Shown here: positions 55,399 through 64,000 of the stretch, piece by piece
Layout of the letters: every line of letters begins with the position of its first letter
Position numbering within the stretch: position 1 is the first letter of the stretch
NCBI GenBank assembly: GCA_951812925.1
Contig: OX638368.1
Location: forward strand, 65,806,569 to 65,870,568
From: Calliopum simillimum
Lineage: Eukaryota; Arthropoda; Insecta; Diptera; Lauxaniidae
Direction of reading: 5' to 3'
Length of the DNA stretch: 64,000 nucleotides
The notes under the pieces: generated by a model
Seen by the model: the letters and a program-made list of their open reading frames with translations, nothing else
The model's database searches: none
What the model was told of the DNA's origin: nothing
Made by a program: the position numbers and the translations under genes

Positions 55399-56272
55399 GG
55401 GGAAAGTGGGGAATCGTGGGCCATGGGGAATCGTGAGACACCGCCACCTTTTGGCAGTATGTCGAGATAAATAGTTAAATGCAACTGTAATCGTTTTCTC
55501 TTAGCCTCAACTTATTTTTACATTGGTTGTTGACAAACGTACGCGTTTTATTTGCTTTGTACAATACTCGCCCAAAAAAAGTATCAGCAAAACTTTTTTT
55601 GCGTGTTTGATTTCCATCATTCTTGGACGAATTGCTACGACAAAACACAGGCAAATATGTTTTTTATTATCGTTAGACCTTTGCCTTTCAACATACAAAA
55701 GTAATTTTGCATGACACTTCAACAAGTCAATTACACGCCGTTGTTTTGCAAAAAGTAGCTTGTGGGGAATCGTGAGCCATTTCGTGGGCCACCCGTGTTT
55801 TGACAGTTTTCGTATCAATAAACATTTTTATGTTGTGTTTATGATGTTTTGTGCAAAATGGAGGCTGTAAATCAATAAATAAAACAATAAATACATATTT
55901 TGTATCAAATTTTCACGTGCCCAAATAGCGTATCTGATTGATCGTGCATAACCCTTTTTCTTCATTTTGTCGATTAAAATAACTTTACTTGTCATTTCAA
56001 CTAATTCAATAAAGTTTTGCATCATAATTGTTTGATTTTTACTTAATTACGGCGGTGGCCCACGATTCCCCACCATTTTTGAAAATCGCAAAAACACTAA
56101 TTTTTTTCAAACCACGAAAAGTCGGAAAAAACAAAAGAATTATTAAAAAGTGTGATAGTCAAAAGTTACCTAACTTCATGTAGAATAACATACCATATTA
56201 CAATTTGCAAATTTTTTTTTTTGAAGATATTTAACAAAATAAAAACGTGGCCCACGATTCCCCACCTTCCCC
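55399..56272. mobile_element. Non-autonomous element B with GGGGAATCGTGGGCC ends
   Basis: Ends GGGGAAAGTGGGGAATCGTG at 55399 and its inverse (one mismatch) finishing at 56272; TA on both sides (55397-55398 and 56273-56274). It interrupts MITE-R sequence; the related sequence at 60221-60270 is the uninterrupted version. GGGGAATCGTGR occurs forward at 55408, 55425 and 55764 and inverted at 56060 and 56252. Length 874 bp. Confidence 0.88.
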
Positions 56273-56299
56273 TACTTTTTTCTCTATGAGAATTTTGAA

Positions 56300-56552
56300 A
56301 ATTAAGCATAAAAACCCAAAACAAAAACGTCCATTTGACCGGTTGGCTAAATCCAAAATAGAAGTTGTGGAGCTACAGAAGGCCTTGGTCAGTAAAGAAA
56401 TTCAACAGAAAAAGCTTGAAAAAAAAATAATGGAAGAAAATCAAGAGGATACAAGGCAAATGCAGCAACTCGAAAAAGGAGCAATGCTATTGAAAATAGA
56501 ATTGCTAAAAATGGACATTGAAAATAGAAAAAATAAGCCATACTTACAATAA
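56300..56552 (+). pseudogene. Myb/SANT-type transposon protein, C-terminal coiled coil
   Basis: Reads KRPFDRLAKSKIEVVELQKA, QQKKLEKKIMEENQED and LEKGAMLLKIELLKMDIENR to a TAA. The charged heptad-like region following a basic stretch resembles the tail of Myb/MADF-type DNA-binding proteins that PIF/Harbinger elements encode beside their transposase. The DNA-binding N-terminus is lost; the first dozen residues of the open frame are MITE sequence. A Harbinger transposase relic lies on the other strand at 59216-62800, which fits a two-gene element. The family call is tentative. Confidence 0.5.
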
Positions 56553-58061
56553 ATTTTCGAATGCTTTTTCTGAAATTTGTACATGTGTCAGCGTTGCCAG
56601 TTGGTTACATTTTATACATTTTGCGTAACTTTTTGGCCTGTCACGTAACTTGTAAGTAAAATTTGAATTTTGGCCATTTTTCGTAACTTTTTAATTTTTT
56701 CACATTACTCAATTTATATTAACCTTTTTTTTAAAATTTTGTTGCACTGAAAAAATGAAATTTCGGTATGGCACTGCCATGAACTAATCATTAAAAAAAT
56801 ATAAGTAAAACATAATGTGGCAGTGATTACGATCTCCCTTAGCTTTAGGCCATTTAAACCTTGTACCAGGCACCGAATTGTGTGAGGCTTATACTAAGTT
56901 TTCGCCGGAGATTTAGCTGTGACGTGATTAATAAATCTAGTCGTTAAATCCTATCCGTTTCCACCGACCGAAAGAGATTTATTATTGTTCATATATTAAT
57001 ATGAATGAATGTTGGTTTTCCTTTTCTTCTTAATACTTTCTTCGATGTATGTAAGATTTCATGGACTATTACTGAACAAATTTTCTATTGCCTTTTATTG
57101 AAACTTGCAAAACCAATAGAGTTAATTCAACCGTGAATTTTGAAAGTGGCGTTACGAGGCAAAAGAAATGTCAAAATATGAATTGGCTCACATTATGCTT
57201 GATAGCGTGCCATAATATTCGGTAATCTGACCGATATCATTTTTTTTCTTAAAAATAGCCCAGGTTTTTGTAACAAAATGCCAACCAATTCGTTATAAAA
57301 TTTTCAAAATTAATGGCTCAAATAACTCAGTTGGTTTTGCGAATTTCGAAAAATAGCAATAGAAAAAGTTGTTCAGAATAGTCCCAGAAATCTTACATGT
57401 TTCGGTGTTTTGCCGATTTCTACCCAACCTGTTTACACTTTTTTCTGCAAATTAATTGTAATCGTTTTTTTTTTTTTTGTGTTCAAAAAATAATAATATT
57501 GAGATGTTTCTAATGTCTATAAGGTCGCAAAGTATTCAGTTATTATTGTAAATTATTTCTTATGTAGTAGTAGTCATTTGTTCATTTTTTCATCTAAGAA
57601 ATACAATATACAATAATACATAGGAACTTAACTTAACATATAGTCGACTAACAAAATATGTATTTAGTAAATGAAAAAATAACTGCAATCTATAGCGCAC
57701 AAGGAGCTAGAAGCGATAGCAGTTTCTTATTGTGAGTTTTTTTCTTTTTTCTTTTTTTTAAGCAAGGATTTAAAATTAAATCAAAATATTCAATTAAGGA
57801 TTAAATAAAACTTATATATAAATCAATAAATATTCAAAAATGAATAAAAAGCAAAAAATGTCCTATCAAGTCTGGAAAGTAGTGAAGCAAAATTAATAAT
57901 GCAAAATTAAAAATTCAAAATAAAAACTTAAAAAACCATCAGACAACAACACATATAAGAGAATCGGCATCGTTATAAGATTTGAAGCCATAATTTTATG
58001 TTTTTTAGAAATGCTGGTTTACTTTGGATTAACCTTATGTGAAATGGCAAAGCGTTAAAAC
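56553..58061. other. No gene recognised; contains MITE-R remnant at 57160-57310
   Basis: AT-rich. At 57160 CGAGGCAAAAGAAATGTC begins a third type of MITE-R copy (its outer arm GAATTTTGAAAGTGGCGTTA has no right partner). The rest has no motif I can assign. Confidence 0.45.
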
Positions 58062-59174
58062 AGTGATTCTCAACCTATGTGCCGCGGCACTTTCGTGTGC
58101 CGTGAGATTCTGAAAGAGTGCCGCCACTGTCAGAAAGGAAATTTGCTGACATGATATTTTTAGGTTTCTGGAAACTAAAACCTTTTGGTCATAATAGCAT
58201 TTTGCACCAATTCATAAATTGTGATGTAATGATGTACAGACTACCTCCTACCACACCTTTTCTTTTCCTAACAAACTTCCAGGTGGCAGTACCTAAAAGG
58301 GTAAGTTGGGCTATTTTAAAAACGTTCTTTGAAATATGCACGAATTGGTCAAAATTGGATACAGGTACTGGATCAGGAAATTTTTACGAGTATAAAGAAC
58401 TAACAAAATCGCACAGACAGCCAAACGACGTAGTGTCTTTCACACAGAGGTTAATGCTGTTCTCAAAGTCGCAATTTCTTGGAAGCGTTGTTATTTACCT
58501 TGATAGCCAAGTGGCCATCAAAGTTATTCACCAAATCACATTACTTTAAAATTTGTATTAAGCTGTTAAGAAGGACCTTTTGCGATATTAGTATGACACT
58601 ATGCTGGGTTCCCGGTCATAATAATTGCTGATGAACCAGTTGGGAAAAGATCGAACAAGAATATCGTTTTGGCTTACCTTTCAATAAGAAAACACATTAG
58701 CGTAATCAAGGGAACAATCGAAAGTAAATGTATTTAGCTTGCTAATTCCAGACGGTCAAATCAAAAAACTTGAAAGCATGTTAGATCAACTTTTTTTTTG
58801 CCATCCTTAAGTATGAATCGAACTAAATTTTTTATAGCAACCGAGAAAAACAATTTACGAAACTTAATTGGTGCCATTACTAGAAAACCATACATTTGTA
58901 GAAGTTGTAAAGAAACTGATACAGAATATGAACATCATGTGGTTTTCCCATAACTACTTTGTTAAAGCTCTCTCTTTCGGGTACACAATGGGGCCAATTC
59001 CGAGGCTTAGTTAATGATGACAACATGGTCATCCCACGGATTTTACCTAACTAATCCTACATAAATCAATAAACCAATTAAAACTCTCTTCAAATTTTTG
59101 TTGTTGTTAGTGTGCCGCCAAATTTTGATATTATCAAAAATGTGCCGTGACGAAAAAAAGGTTGAGAGTCACTG
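58062..59174 (+). mobile_element. hAT-type element with captured LINE RNase H, complete ends
   Basis: CAGTGATTCTCAACCTATG at 58062 and its inverse ending at 59174 (GGTTGAGAGTCACTG), like Charlie/Tip-type hAT ends. Flanking octamers CGTTAAAA and CATTAGAC agree at five of eight positions. The interior holds a decayed LINE RNase H (RQPNDVVSF, DSQVAIKVIHQ, CWVPGHN) and the LINE tail YICRSCKETDTEYEHH. Because 39640-41290 carries the same cargo, the capture preceded amplification. Confidence 0.8.
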
Positions 59175-59735
59175 CATTAGACGATCAGCATGTTTTTGTA
59201 AAATTAACAATGGATTTATTTTGTCATTGTGCGTACCACCCCAACAAGACAATCCGTACTCCAACTTCGACTGAAAAATACCATAGTACACTTAAGTAGG
59301 CTGGGGTTATTGTTATTTGCTAAAATTTGATTATCTTGCGAGATTTCTTCTTCGATATACTCCACAGTAACATCAATATCAAAGTGTTGATCACCTGTAT
59401 TTATTGCAATATTGTGAAGCACTGCACATGCAACTATTATTGCTTCCAGTTTAATTTTATTAGACAATACAAGGAATTTATTTTTTAAGACCCCATACGA
59501 TCTACCACATTTCTTGTCCTTATTTGAGACTCATTATACAATTGCTCAGATGGAGTGGATGGACTGTGAAGTGGCGTCAGTAAATAGTTTGAGTTTCCGT
59601 AGCCCCTATCGCCATGTAAGAAAATTCTGCTAAATTGGTTGCTTAAAATAAGAATTGTTAAATATTGTTTGGTCATGACATGACCCAGGCCATCTAGCAA
59701 CAATATCCATAATTTGCAGTTGGGAGTTCACTATG

Positions 59736-60583
59736 CACGGCCAGCTTGAAAAAATTTAACTGAAAGGTTCGAGGACTACGGAGTTTTTTGTTGGGTTCTT
59801 TTCAGGACATCATCTGAAGTCAATCCTGACAAGAATCCAAATCATAACACGTGCCGATTTTGAAAACGGACAGTTTATGCTATTTTTAAAAGAATATTTT
59901 TAAATGTTTGCACTAAATACCGTTTATTTGTGCATATATCGACCTCGACTACACCCCTACGTGAAAGCTCATTCAATTTAAGGAATATTTGCCCAAGAAA
60001 CCATACCTCCTTGTTCAACTTTAGTTCAGCGCATTTTAGGAAATAAATTAGCCGCTTTTTTTAATTTTACAGAACAATATACCAAAAATGCATGTAAAAA
60101 TATAAATTGTTTATTATAAATTGGTTATTTGACCGATATATTTTTTTTGGAATAAATACCACCATCAAGTGAACTTTTTATGCAAACAGAACCGAATCTA
60201 ATTGATTACTGAGAGAATACCAGCCAAATCATATTATGACATTACTTTTGTCTCTATAAGAATTTTCAAAATTTAGTATGAAGCTAAAAAAATATTAAAT
60301 GCAAGGTGAAATTTTCGATCGAAAATGCGCCGAACTAAAGTTGAACGCATAGGTATGGTTTCTTGGGCAAATATTCATAAAATTGAGTGAGCTTTCACAT
60401 AGCGGCATAGCCGAGGTCGATATATGCACAAATAAACGGTATTTAGTGCAAACATTTAAATTTAAATACATTTCCGATTTGGATTCTTGTCAGGATTGAC
60501 TTCGGATGATGTCCTGAAAAGAACCCAACAAAAAATTCCGTTGTCCTCGAATCTTTAAGTTTAATTTTTTCAAGCGGGCCGTG
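59736..60583. mobile_element. Fold-back element FB2 inside the Harbinger relic
   Basis: CACGGCCAGCTTGAAAAAAT at 59736 and its inverse ending GGGCCGTG at 60583. Arms of about 300 bp (GACATCATCTGAAGTCAATC, GCCCAAGAAACCATACC). A MITE-R remnant lies in the centre (60048-60290). Confidence 0.85.
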
Positions 60584-61019
60584 TACGTTTGTGGAAAAAT
60601 TTCATTTTCTATCCCTGTAGTACTCAGCATTTTCTCCACCTGCAAAAAGTGTTAAATTTAAACAAGAAAACTTGCGAAATTTTAATGGAGCATAGATGCC
60701 CAAAGTAACTACAGTAGGTCAAAGCCAAAGTCGTACACCAAACAAACTATTTTTCAATGCCCCAAAACTAAGTACGCAAAAATAATTTAAGAAATTTGAA
60801 GTACATTTTTAAATAGCCTATTTAATCTTTCAATTTTAACAAAAAACTAAACTTGAAATTTTCCGTTTCTTTTGAAAATAAATAAAAAGTTACAGAAATC
60901 AAGCATATTCAGTACCAAAGCAAAAGTCGTACACCTTAACAAAGTTATAATTTTTACGTGAGTTCAGTAATTAGTGTACATTATTTTGTTTTTATTTAGT
61001 TTTTTTGGCATCCTTTGAA

Positions 61020-61646
61020 TTAGTTTTTCACAATAGCTCGGATAAATTTTTTCCCATTTTCCATGAATACACTTTTCAGTTCATTTTTTGAACAAATATT
61101 GTGCTGGCGAACTTTTGCGTCCAGATAATTCCACAAGATTTTAATAGCATTTATATCTGGAGCTTGCGCCAGTGTTACGAATACATTGGGAACGTTGTAT
61201 TGAATCCATGATCTCATATTATAAGAAATATGTTTGAAATCGTTATCTTATTAAAAGTACCTATTACTATATTGACCAAGTTTATCCTTATATTGCAATA
61301 AATTTTGTCTCTAAATGTTCAAATACATCTAATGATCCCTACTACTATCAACAAAATGGAGAATTCCAGGCCCAGCTGCTGAAAAAGAGCCCCAAACCAT
61401 TAGTGAACCACCGTCATGTTTTACATATGGTTTAAGGTTTTTCGAAGAAGGTGCTTCAGTTGGTTTTTTCCACATGTATGGTCTGCCGTCTGATCCAAAA
61501 GTATTAATCTTACCTTCATTCAAGAAAAGGACATTTTTCCAAAAGAAAAAATCTTTATGGCAGTGAGTTTTTGCAAACAGCAACCGAGCCTCTTGATGCT
61601 TCTTCTTTATTAAAGAAAAACCAAATGTAACATGAAGATAGTTCAC
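61020..61646 (-). pseudogene. Tc1-like transposase relic
   Basis: From 61646: LFAKTHCHKDFFFWKNVLFL then NEGKINTFGSDGRPYMW (the first Asp position reads Asn), HDGGSLMVWGSFSAAGPG, a break near 61329, and MRSWIQYNVPNVF (61217). Next LAQAPDINAIKILWNYLDAK has the DxN..ENLW block with the final Glu changed. Then VRQHNICSKNELKSVF. N-terminal HTH absent. Confidence 0.82.
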
Positions 61647-61653
61647 TAATGGT

Positions 61654-62030
61654 TTGGGGCTCTTATCAGCAGCTGCGCCTAGAATACTCCATTTTGTTAA
61701 TGGAAGTAAGGGTCATAAGATTTATTTGAACATTTTAAGACTAAATTTACTGCAACTTAAGGATAAACTTGGTCAATGTAGTGATATGTATTTTTACCAA
61801 GAAAACGATCTCAAACATATTCCTTATAATATGAGATCATGGATTCAATAGAAATGACCCAATATATTCATAACACTGGCGCAGGGTCCAGATATAAATG
61901 CTATTAAAATCTTGTGGAACTATCTGGACGCAAAAGTTCGCCAGCACAATGTTTCTTCAAAACTGAACTGAAAAGGGTATTCATGGAAAATGGGAAAAAA
62001 TCTGAGCTATTGTGAAAAACTAATTCAAAG
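61654..62030 (+). pseudogene. Inverted duplicate of the Tc1-like transposase 3' part
   Basis: Plus-strand reading: LLSAAAPRILHFVNGSKGH, then LQLKDKLGQCSDMYFYQEND, where the second Asp block is recognisable (YQENDLKH). Next come MRSWIQ, a stop, and APDINAIKILWNYLDAKVRQ. It mirrors 61020-61408 of the other strand. Confidence 0.78.
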
Positions 62031-62800
62031 GATGCCAAAAGGACTAAACATGACAAATAAAAACAAAATAATATACACTAATTACTGAACTCATGTAAAA
62101 ATTATAATTTTGTTAAGGTGTGCGACTTTGGCTTTGGTACTGAATATGCTTGATTTCTGTAACTTTTTATTTATTTTCAAAAATAACGGAAAATTTCAAG
62201 TTTGGTTTTTTATTAAAATTGAAGGATTAAATAGGCTATTTAAAAATGAACTTCAAATGAACTTCAAATGAACGTAAAATTATGGTATTACTCCTAGAAT
62301 CAGCAATTAAGGTTTTTATAAAACTGTTCCGTTAATCCGAAAAAGATTATACCCATTTGAAAGTGGTAAAGGAAAACCGCAAAAAGTTTCTCATTCTACA
62401 ATAGGTGTAAAACTGAATAGTGAATTACAATATACTACCACCTGCCGATTTTATAACAATATGCGTGCAATTAATGATGCCAACCACTTTTGGAAATCGT
62501 ATAATTTCATAAAAGCCTTGAATTACTGCTTACTTGTCAAGATATTTAATAAAAATTAGTCGTTATTCTGCAACCGCCTCAGACACATTTTTCACAACTT
62601 TGCAAGCTGTTGCTTTACTTACTTCATTGAAGTCACCAACAACCGTCAAAAATGGCCGATTCCTGCGCGGGCACAAACTTGCATCCAAAAAATGGTCAAA
62701 ATCGTCTTCCAAAAATTCAAATAAGTCTATTTTTTCAGAGCAAGTTAAGAATGTGATTAAAAATTTAAATGTTTTCGTTTAATTTTAAAAATATCTGGCA

Positions 62801-63090
62801 GATAAAATTTTATCAATAAAGTAATCTGGTAGTTAATTTATCAGAGACTTTAACTGACAGATATCTCTATCTGTATTTTGTGAAACAGAATTGTTCGCTC
62901 ATAAACTAGTTCCATTAAACTCTTAATTCACTTAATCACTAATAATTAAGATTTCTAGTTTTGAGTATAATTTCATAACGTAACTTTTCCAATAAGTCGT
63001 CTCTATTTTTCTCTCAGTTATGTTTTTAAATATGAATACTAATTTCTCTTTATTTTTTGTGTTATGTTCTGCAATATACATATGGATAAC
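62801..63090. other. No gene recognised
   Basis: AT-rich DNA beyond the start of the Harbinger relic. Confidence 0.3.
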
Positions 63091-63237
63091 TGTAACGTAG
63101 GCACATACATATACATATTGTAATATTCAATTGACCTTGAAAATAAAAGTCCAGTTCTAATTAACCGGCAAAGAGTTCGGACATACATTTAAATTCGTCT
63201 TTTTAATTTGTGCGAAATTTCGGTTAGTTAACCTACA
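63091..63237 (+). repeat. Candidate LTR (end) of a retrotransposon running off the window
   Basis: The stretch ends TTAACCTACA and is followed after TTT by TGGTGACCCCGACACG, placed as a primer-binding site (63241-63256). AATAAA at 63145 fits a polyadenylation signal. TGTAACGTAGG at 63091 is one possible start; the LTR may be longer. Confidence 0.5.
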
Positions 63238-63240
63238 TTT

Positions 63241-64000
63241 TGGTGACCCCGACACGATTATGTCTCATAGTTTTGCGCGTGTAATTTAAATTTAAATAAA
63301 ATTAATTTCGGGTTCATTCGACAATCTTAGTTTATTTTATTTATTGAACGCGCATATCATCAAAGGCCAAGTCGCCTTCAACAATAGAAATTCCACGTGT
63401 TCCACTGCACTGCTTCTAAAGGAATTGCATTTCAACGCATCGCTTTCATCAGCATCAGCACCTACTTCACGTGGACAATTATACTGCTTCCAACAGCATC
63501 GCTTCGCTATTTTTCAGCACATCGCTTTTTTCAGCACATCGCTTTTTTCAGCGCATCGCTTTTATTACAGTTCCACGTGGTCAACTACACCGCTTCCAAA
63601 TTCATCGCTTCGCTTTTCCAGCACATCGCTTTCATCAGCAACTACTTCACGTGGTCAACTCTAGTGCTTCCCACAGCAGCGCATAGCTTTTTTCAGCACA
63701 TCGTTTTTATCAGCATCACGCTACGATTCAACAGCAGCGATTTCACGTGATCAATCGCACTGCTTCCAACAGCATCGCTTCGCTTTTATCAGCATCAGCA
63801 GTTATTGCAATCGTTCAGTCGCTCCGCTAGCTACAGTCTCGCTCTACGTTTATTAACACTCTCAACTTCGCCGCGACGCCTCAGTAGCAATTCGACGTCG
63901 TGAATTCTTTTGTATTCTGCCGCATTGCGTAGCGACAGAATCAGCCTCCGTCCTAACTGCGAATTCACCGCAGCGCTTCTTCGTAAGCTGCTCTCTTTCC
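63241..64000 (+). repeat. Leader with AGCACATCGCTT and CACGTGGTCAACT repeats
   Basis: From 63344, degenerate short repeats: CAGCACATCGCTTTTTTCAG, TTCCACGTGGTCAACTACAC and CTTCCAACAGCATCGCTTCG. Open frames over this stretch come from the repeats and low stop density. GC content is much higher than in the rest of the window. It is probably the untranslated leader of the LTR element; gag would lie beyond 64000. Confidence 0.55.

Larger units (their letters stand above)
60712..62275. mobile_element. Tc1-like element turned into a partial palindrome
   Basis: The left end starts CAGTAGGTCAAAGCC after TA at 60712. A second binding-site-like copy (CCAAAGCAAAAGTCG) lies at 60917. The right part (about 61640-62275) is an inverted copy of 60790-61408; between them 61409-61640 is single-copy. 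The right outer end is missing. Confidence 0.8.
59216..62800 (-). pseudogene. PIF/Harbinger (HARBI1-like) transposase relic in pieces
   Basis: Exon A (about 62700-62442): DFNEVSKATACKVVKNVSEA, then FYEIIRFPKVVGIINCTHI, where the first catalytic Asp is Asn. Donor CAG|GTGGT at 62441 and acceptor TTTTTGCAG at 60640 bracket an intron that now holds a Tc1-like element. Exon B (60639-60590): GGENAEYYRDRK. A fold-back element (59736-60583) splits the next exon: IMDIVARWPGSCHDQTIF (second Asp), a frameshift, LHGDRGYGNSNYLLTP and RTRNVVDRMGS, where the family's Glu is Asp. Then comes LEAIIVACAVLHNIAI, the usual C-terminus. Inactive. Confidence 0.82.

Noticed and set aside
63344..63750. 106- and 117-codon ORFs as retrotransposon gag
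   Set aside because: All three frames are open because of short repeats; no gag motif is present.

Overview
This is AT-rich DNA from an insect nuclear genome, most likely a fly. The dipteran signs are two mini-me/DINE-1-like repeats whose core lies next to GTCT-type repeats, BEL/Pao, Ty3/gypsy, mariner, Tc1, pogo, hAT and PIF/Harbinger elements, and short introns in the few host-like exons. Nothing looks bacterial or viral. Almost all of the 64 kb is transposable elements inserted into one another. Only two pieces look like host genes: a first coding exon of a fatty acid synthase (6812-6976, minus) and the last two exons of a DUF4806-domain protein (25032-25445, minus).

Layout. 0-6.3 kb: a mariner relic, a non-autonomous TA element (439-1310), a Tc1-like transposon with a broken transposase (1476-3673) and a 2.3-kb fold-back element (3971-6307). 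6.3-8.6 kb: the fatty acid synthase exon and its upstream region. 8.7-21.4 kb: a gypsy-type integrase scrap, then a LINE reverse transcriptase split by a fold-back element (9851-11872) and by an apparently intact BEL/Pao retrotransposon (12456-21169, LTRs that look identical, target duplication CTATT). 22-33.5 kb: a dispersed repeat, a 43-bp minisatellite, a fold-back element with an 8-bp target duplication, DUF4806 exons, a pogo-like element, a decayed zinc-finger protein, a second copy of the 4-kb fold-back family, a LINE endonuclease fragment and a hAT MITE. 34-39 kb: mini-me/DINE-1 elements carrying nested insertions. 39.6-43.8 kb: a hAT element with captured LINE RNase H sequence, and a TTAA fold-back element with a transposase relic. 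44-46 kb: a purine-rich tract, a tRNA-like head and a hammerhead ribozyme motif. 46.6-54.6 kb: gypsy and second-BEL (BEL-B) relics on the minus strand, holding a mariner and fold-back elements. 54.7-62.8 kb: a second non-autonomous TA element, a Myb-type coiled-coil remnant, another hAT copy and a shattered Harbinger transposase. 63-64 kb: a candidate LTR, primer-binding site and repetitive leader.

The most interesting observations are these. (1) The intact BEL element carries a second ORF downstream of pol. It encodes zinc knuckles plus a protease-like domain whose catalytic motif is altered, and it starts directly after a splice-acceptor-like sequence. A second, divergent BEL relic at 50.5-51.6 kb has the same arrangement and an open accessory ORF. 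(2) A near-perfect hammerhead ribozyme core lies about 85 bases downstream of a tRNA-like Pol III promoter at 45.57-45.77 kb. (3) Two TA elements, at 0.4 and 55.4 kb, share size and the spacing of five internal motif copies while the motif itself differs, as if all copies had changed together. (4) A MITE family has mirrored outer arms that differ from copy to copy. (5) Several long fold-back families occur, with target duplications of four different kinds.

All calls come from reading the sequence by eye. Family names rest on remembered motifs, not on searches.
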